From positions 154,113 to 218,112 of the forward strand of contig NZ_AHCD03000032.1 in NCBI RefSeq assembly GCF_000238295.3: a stretch of DNA of 64,000 bases, in the 5' to 3' direction. Every line of letters starts with the position of its first letter. Position 1 is the stretch's first letter. Below the pieces are notes generated by a model that was not told the origin of the DNA, ran no database searches, and saw only the letters and a program-made list of their open reading frames with translations. Made by a program: the position numbers and the translations under genes. Positions 36,265 through 45,070 of the stretch are shown here, piece after piece. This DNA is from Pseudoalteromonas rubra. GTDB lineage: Bacteria > Pseudomonadota > Gammaproteobacteria > Enterobacterales > Alteromonadaceae.

Positions 36265-37317
36265 GTGAGCGAACAAAAACAGTCTCTGAGCTATAAAGAC
36301 GCAGGCGTTGATATCGATGCGGGCAATGCATTGGTTGAGCGCATTAAAGGGGTAGTTAAAAAGACGCGTCGCCCTGAAGTGATGGGCGGTATTGGCGGCT
36401 TTGGCGCATTATGCGAACTACCAACCGGATATAAAGAGCCTGTCTTAGTTGCTGGCACAGATGGCGTAGGCACTAAGCTGCGTCTGGCCATCGATTTGAA
36501 AAAACATGATACCGTTGGCATCGACCTGGTTGCCATGTGTGTAAACGACTTAATAGTTCAAGGTGCTGAACCCCTATTTTTCCTTGACTATTACGCGACT
36601 GGTAAACTGGATGTTGATACTGCTGCGGACGTAGTAACAGGTATTGGCACTGGTTGTGAGCAAGCTGGCTGTGCCCTGATCGGTGGTGAAACTGCCGAAA
36701 TGCCTGGCATGTACGAAGGCGAAGACTACGACATGGCCGGTTTCTGTACTGGTGTGGTTGAAAAGTCTAAAATCATTGACGGCACCAAAGTCGCCGAAGG
36801 TGATCAGCTGATCGCACTGGCTTCAAGCGGCCCACACTCAAACGGCTACTCGCTGATCCGTAAAGTACTGGAAGTTTCTGGTGCTGATACCAGCGAAGAG
36901 TTTGCAGGTAAGCCTCTGGCAGAGCATCTGCTTGAACCAACCCGTATTTACGTTAAGCCTATTCTGGAACTGCTTAAAGAAGTCGATGTGCATGCACTGT
37001 CTCACATCACAGGTGGTGGTTTCTGGGAAAACATCCCGCGCGTATTACCTGAATCAGCAAAAGCCGTTGTAAAAGGCGACAGCTGGGAATGGCCTGCTGT
37101 ATTCAACTGGTTACAGGAAAATGGCAACATCAGCACCCACGAAATGTACCGTACTTTCAACTGTGGTGTGGGCATGATCCTGGTTGTTCCTGCTGATAAA
37201 CTTGCACAAAGCCTGGAAATCCTGAAAGCACAGGGCGAAAACGCCTGGCACATTGGTGAAATTCAAGCTGCAAACGCAGGTGAAGAACAAGTTGAAATCC
37301 TGGGCGGTGCCGAGTAA
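36265..37317 (+). CDS. purM: Phosphoribosylformylglycinamidine cyclo-ligase (AIR synthetase)
   Basis: This 350-residue PurM starts at GTG with GAGGAAAA upstream. Motifs of the family are SYKDAGVDIDAGN, GGFGALCELP, VAGTDGVGTKLRLA, MCVNDLIVQGAEPLFFLDYYATG, GGETAEMPGMY and THITGGGF-like SHITGGGFWENIPR. It closes the imidazole ring in purine synthesis. Its stop overlaps the purN start by 1 nt (TAATG), the usual purMN arrangement. Confidence 0.96.
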   Translation: MSEQKQSLSYKDAGVDIDAGNALVERIKGVVKKTRRPEVMGGIGGFGALCELPTGYKEPVLVAGTDGVGTKLRLAIDLKKHDTVGIDLVAMCVNDLIVQGAEPLFFLDYYATGKLDVDTAADVVTGIGTGCEQAGCALIGGETAEMPGMYEGEDYDMAGFCTGVVEKSKIIDGTKVAEGDQLIALASSGPHSNGYSLIRKVLEVSGADTSEEFAGKPLAEHLLEPTRIYVKPILELLKEVDVHALSHITGGGFWENIPRVLPESAKAVVKGDSWEWPAVFNWLQENGNISTHEMYRTFNCGVGMILVVPADKLAQSLEILKAQGENAWHIGEIQAANAGEEQVEILGGAE

Positions 37318-37979
37318 TGGCACCCGAACGATCTCCAATTCGGATTGTTGTGCTGATCTCAGGTAGTGGCTCTAATTTACAGGCCATTATGGACAGTTGT
37401 CAGCGCAACGAAATCAATGGCGAGATCTGTGCCGTCATCAGTAATAAAGCAAATGCTTACGGGCTGCAACGTGCCCAGCTAGCGGACATTGACACGCAAG
37501 TATTAAGTCATAAAGACTTTGACAGCCGTGAAGCCTATGACCAACGTTTAGCACAATTAATTGACTCTTATAATCCAGATTTAGTTGTATTAGCTGGATT
37601 TATGCGTATTCTAACTGCTGACTTAGTGCAAAAATTTAAAGGAAAAATGTTGAACATTCATCCTTCTTTGTTGCCTAAGTATCAAGGGCTGAATACCCAC
37701 CAAAGAGCGATTGATGCAAAAGAAACGTTTCATGGCGCCAGTGTTCACTTTGTGACAGAAGAACTAGATGGTGGACCGGTCATCGTACAAGCCAAGGTGC
37801 CAATCCTGGCTGATGATACTGCGCACACGCTGTCACAGCGGGTTCATGAACAAGAACATATAATCTATCCTTTGGTGGTCAAGTGGTTCAGCGAACACAG
37901 ACTAACGATGGAAGCAGACTATGCCGTTTTTGACAATCAACCCCTTCCAGCTCAAGGCGCACCCTACCCAGAAGAATAA
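37317..37979 (+). CDS. purN: Phosphoribosylglycinamide formyltransferase
   Basis: This 220-residue folate-dependent GAR transformylase shows the N-terminal ISGSGSNLQAIMD loop, catalytic Asn and His in MLNIHPSLLPKYQG and catalytic Asp in EELDGGPVI. It transfers formyl from 10-formyl-THF in the third step of purine synthesis. It overlaps purM by 1 nt; the next gene starts inside its 3' end. Confidence 0.95.
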   Translation: MAPERSPIRIVVLISGSGSNLQAIMDSCQRNEINGEICAVISNKANAYGLQRAQLADIDTQVLSHKDFDSREAYDQRLAQLIDSYNPDLVVLAGFMRILTADLVQKFKGKMLNIHPSLLPKYQGLNTHQRAIDAKETFHGASVHFVTEELDGGPVIVQAKVPILADDTAHTLSQRVHEQEHIIYPLVVKWFSEHRLTMEADYAVFDNQPLPAQGAPYPEE

Positions 37980-38691
37980 AAAATACAGCGCTTTACTATT
38001 TGGTTTAAGCGCTGTTTTCTCTTCTTCCTTATTGGCCAGTGATCTGGTTCCCTACCGCGCAGAATATGATGTACTGCGTAAAGGCTCAGTGCACGGCAAC
38101 GCCATCAGAGAGCTGTCAAAAGTCTCAAACGACACTTACTCCCTGAATTACGAAAGTAACATCGAATGGATGATTTTCTCCGACGAACGCACAGAAAACT
38201 CACTGTTCACTTACCATGATAAGCACCCTAAACCTTTGCTTTACACACTCAAGCGCGAAGGCACCGGGCCGGACAAAAGCTACAAAATCCGCTTTGACAG
38301 AGACAACAAACAGCTGTTTAAAGACAATGAGAAATACCCCATCAATGCCGACTGGAACGAACAGCGTCATGATGTTCTGTCATACCAGATAGCCCTGCGC
38401 AACGATGTCAAAGCTGGTAAAACCAAAATGAGTTACCCCATTGTCGATAAAAAAGGCAATGTGCGTAACTATGACTTTGAAGTGGTTGGCACCGAAGCCA
38501 TCACCCTGCCCATCGGCAATGTCGAAACCATTAAAGTGAAGCGCCTGTACGACAACGATAAGCGTCAGGCAATGGCCTGGCTGGCACCGGCATACCACTA
38601 CTCTGTAGTGCAAATGTTTAAAGGCAAAGATGGCGTGGAGCAATTTATGATCCAGCTGAAGAGCTTTGATGCAGAAAAGTCGGCTGAGTAA
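37921..38691 (+). CDS. DUF3108-domain exported protein
   Basis: This 256-residue protein has a rather long polar N-region and then a hydrophobic signal (SALLFGLSAVFSSSLLAS). The mature part (LVPYRAEYDVLRKGSVHGNAIREL...VVGTEAITLPIGNVETIKVKRLY...MAWLAPAYHYSVVQM) is a DUF3108 beta-rich fold found in periplasmic or outer-membrane proteins. The ATG lies 59 nt inside purN; no later start keeps the signal peptide. It is cotranscribed with purMN, without obvious functional link. Confidence 0.75.
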   Translation: MPFLTINPFQLKAHPTQKNKKYSALLFGLSAVFSSSLLASDLVPYRAEYDVLRKGSVHGNAIRELSKVSNDTYSLNYESNIEWMIFSDERTENSLFTYHDKHPKPLLYTLKREGTGPDKSYKIRFDRDNKQLFKDNEKYPINADWNEQRHDVLSYQIALRNDVKAGKTKMSYPIVDKKGNVRNYDFEVVGTEAITLPIGNVETIKVKRLYDNDKRQAMAWLAPAYHYSVVQMFKGKDGVEQFMIQLKSFDAEKSAE

Positions 38692-38710
38692 TATCCCTGC
38701 AGTATAAAAT

Positions 38711-38739
38711 AAAAAAGCCCTGATCATCAGGGCTTTTTT
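38711..38739 (+). terminator. Terminator of the purMN operon
   Basis: AAAAAAGCCCTGA, loop TCA, TCAGGGCTTTTTT form a perfect 13-bp stem with T-run, 20 bp after the DUF3108 stop. It can also act for the convergent amidotransferase gene. Confidence 0.9.
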
Positions 38740-38778
38740 ATGTCATTCATTGCGTGAACTGGCTTCCCAGCATCAGCG

Positions 38779-39543
38779 CTAGATTTTCTCACCCAGCTTA
38801 AACAGCACAGACTCGCCGGGTTCCATCTTATTCCACTGCTCATCGTTCGTCAGCGGTCGAGTTGCAATCACAGTCACCACGTCATCCGGGGTCGTTTCTT
38901 TTTGAAAGTCCACCACCATATCCGCATCGATTAACGTCGCTTTTCCAAACGGCGCACGCCGCGTGATCCAGTGCAGATTATTGGAACAATACGCCAACAC
39001 AAACACCCCGTCGGTCAGCAGCATGTTAAACACCCCTTTGTCCATCAGGGTTTTTGCCAGCTTAGCCGCATAACGAAACACAGAGGCCATGTTTTTGGGC
39101 CTTTTCGGGTATTTCTCACGGATCTTGTCTAAAATCCAGCAAAATGCCAGCTCACTGTCGGTATTTCCCACTGGTTTATAAAACTCAGTAGTCAGATCTT
39201 TATAGTTAGACAGTTGACCATTGTGTGCATAGGTAATTTCCCTGCCCCACAGTTCTCGGGTAAATGGATGGGTATTCTCAAGACACGTTCTGCCCCGGTT
39301 GCCTTGGCGAATGTGGCTGATCACCGACACACTTTTGATCGGATAGGCTTTAACCAGTTTGGCAATTTCCGACTGACAGCTTGGCTCAGGGTCCTTAAAC
39401 GTCCGACACCCTTTACCCTCATAAAAAGTGATCCCCCAGCCATCTTTATGCGGCCCTGTATTCCCTCCACGCTCCAGCAACCCGGAAAAACTAAAACAAA
39501 TATCCGTGGGTACATTGGCAGACATGCCCAAAAGTTCACACAT
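38779..39543 (-). CDS. yafJ: YafJ-type class II glutamine amidotransferase
   Basis: This 254-residue Ntn-hydrolase has the nucleophile Cys2 after Met removal (MCELLGMSANVPTDICFSFSGL) and family motifs PHKDGWGITFYEG, SHIRQGNRG, HPFTRELWGREITYAHNGQLSNY and VGNTDSELAFCWIL. It should release ammonia from glutamine or hydrolyse a gamma-glutamyl compound; no synthetase domain is attached, so the acceptor is unknown. Confidence 0.88.
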   Translation of the reverse strand: MCELLGMSANVPTDICFSFSGLLERGGNTGPHKDGWGITFYEGKGCRTFKDPEPSCQSEIAKLVKAYPIKSVSVISHIRQGNRGRTCLENTHPFTRELWGREITYAHNGQLSNYKDLTTEFYKPVGNTDSELAFCWILDKIREKYPKRPKNMASVFRYAAKLAKTLMDKGVFNMLLTDGVFVLAYCSNNLHWITRRAPFGKATLIDADMVVDFQKETTPDDVVTVIATRPLTNDEQWNKMEPGESVLFKLGEKI

Positions 39544-39819
39544 AGAATAAAAAGCCTTTAAATATCAAATATATCAACCTGAGAGATTCTCTTTCTTACT
39601 TTCTTGTCTCAGTTTTGGTCACAGTTTGGATAAGCCGTGACCACATTGCTTGTGAGCTAAATTTTATCACCAAGTGGCAAAGGGTACCAATGAGTAATCC
39701 GGGGTTTTGTTTCAATTAGCGATGGTGAAGTGACTGTCAGGAAGGGGTGTCTATACAGCCGAAGACTTTATTTACTTATATTTTGATAAGATACTCCAAC
39801 TAAGCTTTGCAAAAATAGA

Positions 39820-40383
39820 TTACCTACCACCATCATATGGCTGTTGTTCACACCTCTTCATTTTGTGGTTATATGCATAACGCCCTCGCGCTATACAGGC
39901 TTCAACAGCTTTCTGAATACGTATTTGTTCTTGTCGCTCTTCTTGCAATGCCGTAGCTTTTGAATCCGCCCGATCCGCCGCTAACTCGGCATTACTTATG
40001 GCTATGTCAAAACTTATCAACCTTTGATCAATCTTACCCATTGTAGTATCAAGCTCAACCATATAATTGGCTACTTTATTTAGAGTTAGTTGTGCTTCCT
40101 CAGTGGCTTTAGATGATCGCTCATTAGCTGACCTAGCATTATTTTGCGCTGTTTTGGCTTGTTCAAGAGCAACTTTCGCTTGCTTCAGCGCTTCATCTGC
40201 CTTTTTCTTTGAATCGTTCGCTATTGCTAACGCATTTTGCGCGGCCTGATCTTTCTCGTTTGCAGCCAAAAATTGCATATAGCCAAATACAGCCACAGCA
40301 ATTGCAACTAAAATATCGGGCTTTAAAAAGCCACAAAGCCAATTAGTAATGGCTTCGATTACAGTTCTTGTTCTTTGTACCAT
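39820..40383 (-). CDS. Hypothetical membrane-anchored coiled-coil protein
   Basis: This 187-residue protein has one hydrophobic segment near residues 22-40 (ILVAIAVAVFGYMQFLAA) followed by an Ala/Lys/Glu-rich coiled coil of about 100 residues (ALKQAKVALEQAKTAQNNARSANERSSKATEEAQ) and a C-terminal tail with two Cys (VEACIARG, MKRCEQQ). I do not recognise a family. It is AT-richer than its neighbours and flanked by long non-coding stretches, which suggests an accessory gene. Confidence 0.6.
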   Translation of the reverse strand: MVQRTRTVIEAITNWLCGFLKPDILVAIAVAVFGYMQFLAANEKDQAAQNALAIANDSKKKADEALKQAKVALEQAKTAQNNARSANERSSKATEEAQLTLNKVANYMVELDTTMGKIDQRLISFDIAISNAELAADRADSKATALQEERQEQIRIQKAVEACIARGRYAYNHKMKRCEQQPYDGGR

Positions 40384-40848
40384 TTATTCGCTCCAAGACA
40401 TTTGAAATGTATTTTATTCCTAACTTATTACTTGGTCATAGAAACAACGATTCTGTTACTGCTCTATCAGTAGAGGAAGTAAGGGCCACATCTAAAATTT
40501 TGATTCATTTACGCTCATTCCGACAGATCGCTTTTTCTGCGTTTCTCTGTCATTAATTTTCCCTCACTTGCTACTATCATCAGTCCTTCTTAAATTTCAT
40601 TACATGTATTGCCATAGACCAATTATTGAATACAAGATGAAATGTATAACTTTTTGTATTCGAATCTGAATGCTGATTTAGTACCTGATGCCTAATCTTC
40701 TTTAGTGAACCTGTAAAGAAACCGAATTAGAAAACTCTGCTATTGCTCACCGATTACAACGAAGATACTTGTTACTTTGGTTACATTTTAATTGTCAAAT
40801 ACCTTGCTAATAATATCTGCAGTTTTTAGATTCCTTCTAGATATCAAC
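40384..40848. other. AT-rich gap without recognisable gene
   Basis: In 465 bp I find only short frames without ribosome sites or family features (for example 40368-40556). No terminator, tRNA or repeat is evident. It may be decayed sequence of the accessory island around it. Confidence 0.5.
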
Positions 40849-41394
40849 TCACTCCCCATCCCGCGTAGCCCTGATCCGCATATCAACATACCAGTTGTCG
40901 CTGCCATTAAGTTGCTTGCTGCTTTCCCAGACAAAGCCCTTGTCGCTGATCTGGCTGAAGCGAAAGCGCGCGGGTTGTAGTTCGCCGCTGGGCAGGCGTT
41001 GTTCAACCTTCAGATGCACGCCTTCTTTATCCCGGTGTGCGGTAAACGGATTCAGAGTTGCGTTCATTTGTACGGGCAGAAATACCTGATGCCAGCGCTT
41101 GTCCTGCAATGAGTAGGTTCTGAGTGTTCTGCCGGCGTAGGTTACTTTGCCTTGTGCATCGAGCAGGCTGAAGTCGTCCACTACCATTTTATTGTCAAAG
41201 GCATATTGGGCTTGCCAGCGGCATGGGGCTGAGAACAGCGTTTTCCCCTGCGGGTCCAGCTGCTCATACTGGCACTGCCAGTGGCCAATCAAAAAGGCAT
41301 AGTCACTGGCCGCCGCTGGTGCGCCGGGATAGAGTTCGGCACTATAAGAAGCAAAAGAACAGGCACTGAAAAAACACAAAGATAAGAGTCGCAT
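40849..41394 (-). CDS. Exported hypothetical protein (DUF1579-like)
   Basis: This 181-residue protein has a signal peptide (MRLLSLCFFSACSFASYSA). The mature part contains FLIGHWQCQYEQLDPQGKTLFSAPCRWQAQYAFDNKMVVDDF and a series of short strands, resembling lipocalin-like DUF1579 proteins that begin with 'lxGxWxx'. The ATG 41394 begins the signal; the open frame runs further to 41481. Function unknown. Confidence 0.6.
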   Translation of the reverse strand: MRLLSLCFFSACSFASYSAELYPGAPAAASDYAFLIGHWQCQYEQLDPQGKTLFSAPCRWQAQYAFDNKMVVDDFSLLDAQGKVTYAGRTLRTYSLQDKRWHQVFLPVQMNATLNPFTAHRDKEGVHLKVEQRLPSGELQPARFRFSQISDKGFVWESSKQLNGSDNWYVDMRIRATRDGE

Positions 41395-41673
41395 AGTGAG
41401 CTCACAAGTAAAAACAACCAGACTCAGTATGCCGCCAAATATGGCGACGGCAAAGTGTTGGCTGCAATATTCATAAAGCAAAAACAGTCAGATTCACCCT
41501 GCATACACTTTTACACCCATCAGTGTCCGAAAAATCACGCATTGATGCGCCTCACAGGGTATATACAGGTAAAACTCTGTGCATAACATTCTTTTATATT
41601 TCATGAAAAACAGGGTGTTACTTTTTGAATAAGCCATATAATAGGCACATCTCAATATAAAGGAGCTAATAAT

Positions 41674-42012
41674 ATGAGAAAAACACTTATCCTTGCACTT
41701 TTGGCTTTGGCATCAACTCAGAGCCTTGCTGCGCGTGAAACCTCGTCGGGTTATATCGACAGAATGGTTACCTACCCTGATTTTGGCAGCGGAAACACCA
41801 TTGTTGAACTGAGCAACCGGGGTAATACCTGTTACGGTTACTGGATTGAAACGGGTTCAAAAGGTCATGATGCCGCACTTTCAGCCTTGCTGGGGGCATT
41901 TCATAGTAAAAAAGTCGTCAGTATCGTCGGGCTGGATGACAGTGCCAGTAAATGGAATGGGTCTCCGGGCACACACTACTGCAAACTTTACGCGGTCGAT
42001 ATCAAACAGTAA
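41674..42012 (+). CDS. Small secreted hypothetical protein
   Basis: This 112-residue protein has a typical signal peptide (TLILALLALASTQSLAA) and a strong ribosome site AAGGAG before the ATG. The mature part is about 92 residues with two Cys (GNTCYGYWI, HYCKLYAVDI) that could form a disulfide. The pattern, a beta-rich start, a middle helix (DAALSALLGAFHSKK) and a closing strand, recalls small OB-like secreted domains, but I cannot name a family. Likely expressed. Confidence 0.65.
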   Translation: MRKTLILALLALASTQSLAARETSSGYIDRMVTYPDFGSGNTIVELSNRGNTCYGYWIETGSKGHDAALSALLGAFHSKKVVSIVGLDDSASKWNGSPGTHYCKLYAVDIKQ

Positions 42013-42046
42013 TCCGCCCTCACTCAAAATCCGCAATTAAGCGGAA

Positions 42047-42072
42047 CCGTGTGTCTCAAATGAGGCACACGG
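42047..42072 (+). terminator. Hairpin after the small secreted protein gene
   Basis: CCGTGTGTCTC (42047-42057) pairs with GAGGCACACGG (42062-42072) over 11 bp with one G-T pair and an AAAT loop. A smaller hairpin CCGC/GCGG lies at 42031-42044. No U-run follows, so the terminator role is tentative. Confidence 0.5.
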
Positions 42073-42587
42073 CGTTCAGCTGAAAAAACCATCACGGAAT
42101 GAACAATTCTGCACACCTATGCACTGTACAAATAAACCCCAAACAGTCTTCCTCTGACAACACCGCATACTTATTCAATTCCGCCAATCCAAACAAAATT
42201 CGCCATCAGTCCGAAAAACAGCAGCATAACCGACAGTTCAGCACCTCTAGAATTGGTTAGCCCCGGCTATTTAACGCATAAATTTTCACCTTTCTAACGC
42301 AACAAGGTGATTCAACAATAACTGAAAATGCATATTCAATTCAAAATAGTGCATATCAAACCCCAAAAACCAACTAAAAAACCCAAAGAAACGAAAATCA
42401 CGCAAAAAAATTTTTACTGCAATTTCATGCACGATTCTGACTAAAAACCCATTGATAGTGAATATTTTTGCAAATATAATAAATAATTATCTCCGTACCT
42501 TTTTTGATAATCTTGTTACGAGATTCACTTTATGCTTTCTTAGTTTGCATAAAAACAACAACCAGAACACATCCGGGATGTAAAATA
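42073..42587. other. AT-rich regulatory gap before the TonB receptor gene
   Basis: More than 500 bp without a credible gene, strongly AT-rich from about 42300 (runs such as AAAAAACCCAAAG and CAAAAAAATTTTT). This is an unusually long leader for a receptor gene and may hold promoter and regulator sites; I could not identify a specific operator. Confidence 0.45.
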
Positions 42588-44999
42588 ATGCTAAAACCAA
42601 AACTCATATCTCTGGCCATAGCGACGGCTTTGCCAGGCTCAATTATGCTCAGTGCAACAGCACAAGCCGATGAAGCAGGTGCCGAAGAAAAGTCTCTGGA
42701 AGTTATCCAGATCACGGCCACTCGCCGCAGTGGCTCAGTTCAGGAAGCCCCTTTAAACATCACCGCACTCGATGCGGATATCATGAAAGATCAAAACATC
42801 GGTGAACTGGCCGATGTGGCACGTTGGGTGCCAGGTCTGACTGTGACCGATCAGGGTGGTCGCTCTGGATCACCGATTATCGTTCGCGGCCTAAACACCA
42901 ACTCATCAGGTCCGGATCAAGATGGTGGGACCGTTGCAACCTATGTGAATGAGATCCCCGTTTCACTGGATATGCGCCTGACTGACGTAGAGCGTGTAGA
43001 GGTATTAATCGGTCCACAAGGTACCTTGTACGGCGCGGGTACCTTGGGCGGCGCTATTCGCTATATGCTTAAAGCCCCAGAGTTAGACATCACCACAGTG
43101 CAACTGTATGGCGACTTATTTCAAAACTCAGAGAGTGATTCGGTTGGGGGTGAAGGCGGCTTTATTTTCAACACCCCCATCATCGAAGATGAACTGGCGC
43201 TGCGTGCCAGCCTGAACCAGTATGAAGACCCCGGATTTATTGATTACAACTATGTGGTCCGCGAAGGCGGGGCTTCTTTGGCAGATCCGGACTGGAGCAG
43301 TCAAAGTGACGTTGATAACAACCTCAAACGCGTGGCCGATGCCAATGGCGAAACCACCACCACTGGCCGTATTTCTGTGCGCTGGAAGCCAAATGACTGG
43401 TTCGATGGTACGCTGAACTACTTTTACCAGAAACAAGAAAGTGAAGGCCGTTCGATAGTACATTATCAGGCACTCAACCCGGCAAACGGACTCAATGATC
43501 GCATCGGCAAATATGAATCGGCCTATCGCTATGAAGAGCCCAGAGACAAAGAAGATGATCTGCTGAGCCTGGAATTAAAAGCCGATCTGGGATTTGCAGA
43601 ACTGGTTTCTGCATCGGGCTGGTCCAGCTTTGAAGCTGATGGTCAGCGCGACCAGACCGATCTGCTGATCCGTCTCGATTATGGCTATGAAGAATTCCCT
43701 TCCTTCTCGGCGTTTACCCGCGAAGAGGAAGAAGAAGACACCTTCACGCAGGAGATCCGTCTGGTGTCGCAAGGCGACTCAGCCTGGAACTGGATTGTGG
43801 GTGGGTTCTACAACAAATTCGAAAGTGATGCCAGCAGTAAAGAGTTCACCCCTGGTTTTGGTGAATTTGCCGTGGCTAATTTTGGTGGCGAGCAAACCCG
43901 CCCGGACAACCTGGAGTATTTCTCGGTCGACCGCAGTGAGATCACAGAGCAGGCCCTGTTCGGGGAAGTGGGTTATCAGGTCAATGACAAGCTAACCATT
44001 ACCCTGGGAGCACGTTTTTATGAGTACGAAGTGAAGGCAGAGTCTGCCGTTGACTTCCCGCTGGCCAATACGCTCTACAGCGGCGCAGGTCCAAGCGACA
44101 TCACTCTGGACTTTAAGCAAAACAATGCCGAAGACGATGGAAACCTGTTTAAGTTCAACGCCAATTACCAGTTTACTGACTCAGTCATGGCGTATATCAC
44201 GGCCAGTGAAGGTTTCCGTATTGGTGGTTCCAACGGTCTGGCGCCGTGTCCGGATCCCCTGCCTGACAAACAGATCGGTTGTGGTATGCCCGACGAAATG
44301 CTGTACACCGCGGACACCACCACCAACTATGAATTGGGTCTGAAGAGCACCTGGTTAAAGAACCGCCTGCATTTCAACGCAGCCATTTTCAATGTTGACT
44401 GGGATGATGCACAAATTGCCGGTGCAACAGTCGTAGGCCAGCTTCCATATACCTCTAATGCCGGAACAGCCAACGCCAAAGGGGTTGAGATCTCAACTCG
44501 TGCCATCCTCAGTGACTCTATCAGCACATATGCAACCTATGCTTACACTAAGGCAGAGTTAACCTCGGATGCCCCTTATCTGTTTAATGCCGATGGCACC
44601 GATGGCGGTAAAGATGGTGACAGACTGCCCGGCTCTCCTGAGCATCAGTTCTCCCTGGGTATAAATTACGAGACTGAAGTACTGGGCGATAAAACCCTGG
44701 ATATCAACTATGGCCTGACGGCACAGAGCGATATCATTTCCAAGGTGGGCCTGCGTGACAGTGGTGAAACCCTCTCGGGATATGGGATCAGCAACCTGTC
44801 AGCCAAACTGACCGGCGATATGTGGTCAGCCACTTTGTACGTCAACAACCTGTTCAACAAATACGCCTTTACCTCAGTGCGTCGCGATGTGCGGGATATT
44901 ACGTCCGCCAACGGCGCTGAGATCCAGCGTAACTATGGTCACTACCTGAACAAACCACTGACAGTCGGCATTAAGTTCGACTATCAGTTCGAACTTTAG
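42588..44999 (+). CDS. TonB-dependent outer-membrane receptor
   Basis: This 803-residue receptor has signal peptide MLKPKLISLAIATALPGSIMLSATAQA, TonB box-like EVIQITATRR, a plug domain (PLNITALDADIM, GRSGSPIIVRGLNTNSSG, VEVLIGPQGTLYGAGTLGGAIRYMLKAPEL) and a beta-barrel ending YQFEL. The substrate is unknown; this subtype resembles receptors for large organic molecules more than siderophore receptors. ATG 42588 is selected because it opens the signal peptide; the frame extends to 42504. A TPR-sulfotransferase gene follows. Confidence 0.9.
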   Translation: MLKPKLISLAIATALPGSIMLSATAQADEAGAEEKSLEVIQITATRRSGSVQEAPLNITALDADIMKDQNIGELADVARWVPGLTVTDQGGRSGSPIIVRGLNTNSSGPDQDGGTVATYVNEIPVSLDMRLTDVERVEVLIGPQGTLYGAGTLGGAIRYMLKAPELDITTVQLYGDLFQNSESDSVGGEGGFIFNTPIIEDELALRASLNQYEDPGFIDYNYVVREGGASLADPDWSSQSDVDNNLKRVADANGETTTTGRISVRWKPNDWFDGTLNYFYQKQESEGRSIVHYQALNPANGLNDRIGKYESAYRYEEPRDKEDDLLSLELKADLGFAELVSASGWSSFEADGQRDQTDLLIRLDYGYEEFPSFSAFTREEEEEDTFTQEIRLVSQGDSAWNWIVGGFYNKFESDASSKEFTPGFGEFAVANFGGEQTRPDNLEYFSVDRSEITEQALFGEVGYQVNDKLTITLGARFYEYEVKAESAVDFPLANTLYSGAGPSDITLDFKQNNAEDDGNLFKFNANYQFTDSVMAYITASEGFRIGGSNGLAPCPDPLPDKQIGCGMPDEMLYTADTTTNYELGLKSTWLKNRLHFNAAIFNVDWDDAQIAGATVVGQLPYTSNAGTANAKGVEISTRAILSDSISTYATYAYTKAELTSDAPYLFNADGTDGGKDGDRLPGSPEHQFSLGINYETEVLGDKTLDINYGLTAQSDIISKVGLRDSGETLSGYGISNLSAKLTGDMWSATLYVNNLFNKYAFTSVRRDVRDITSANGAEIQRNYGHYLNKPLTVGIKFDYQFEL

Positions 45000-45019
45000 T
45001 AAATTGAACTCTCCCGCTG

Positions 45020-45043
45020 AGGCCCATCCATTGTGATGGGCCT
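45020..45043 (+). terminator. Terminator after the TonB receptor gene
   Basis: AGGCCCATC (45020-45028) and GATGGGCCT (45035-45043) form a 9-bp stem followed by TTATGTAATTT. It lies between the receptor and the sulfotransferase gene, so the two may be only partly cotranscribed. Confidence 0.7.
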
Positions 45044-45070
45044 TTATGTAATTTGAAGTGACAACCCACA

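Noticed and set aside
40368..40556. 62-residue plus-strand frame in the gap after the coiled-coil gene
   Set aside because: No ribosome site, partly overlaps the 5' end of the opposite gene and shows no protein-like pattern.
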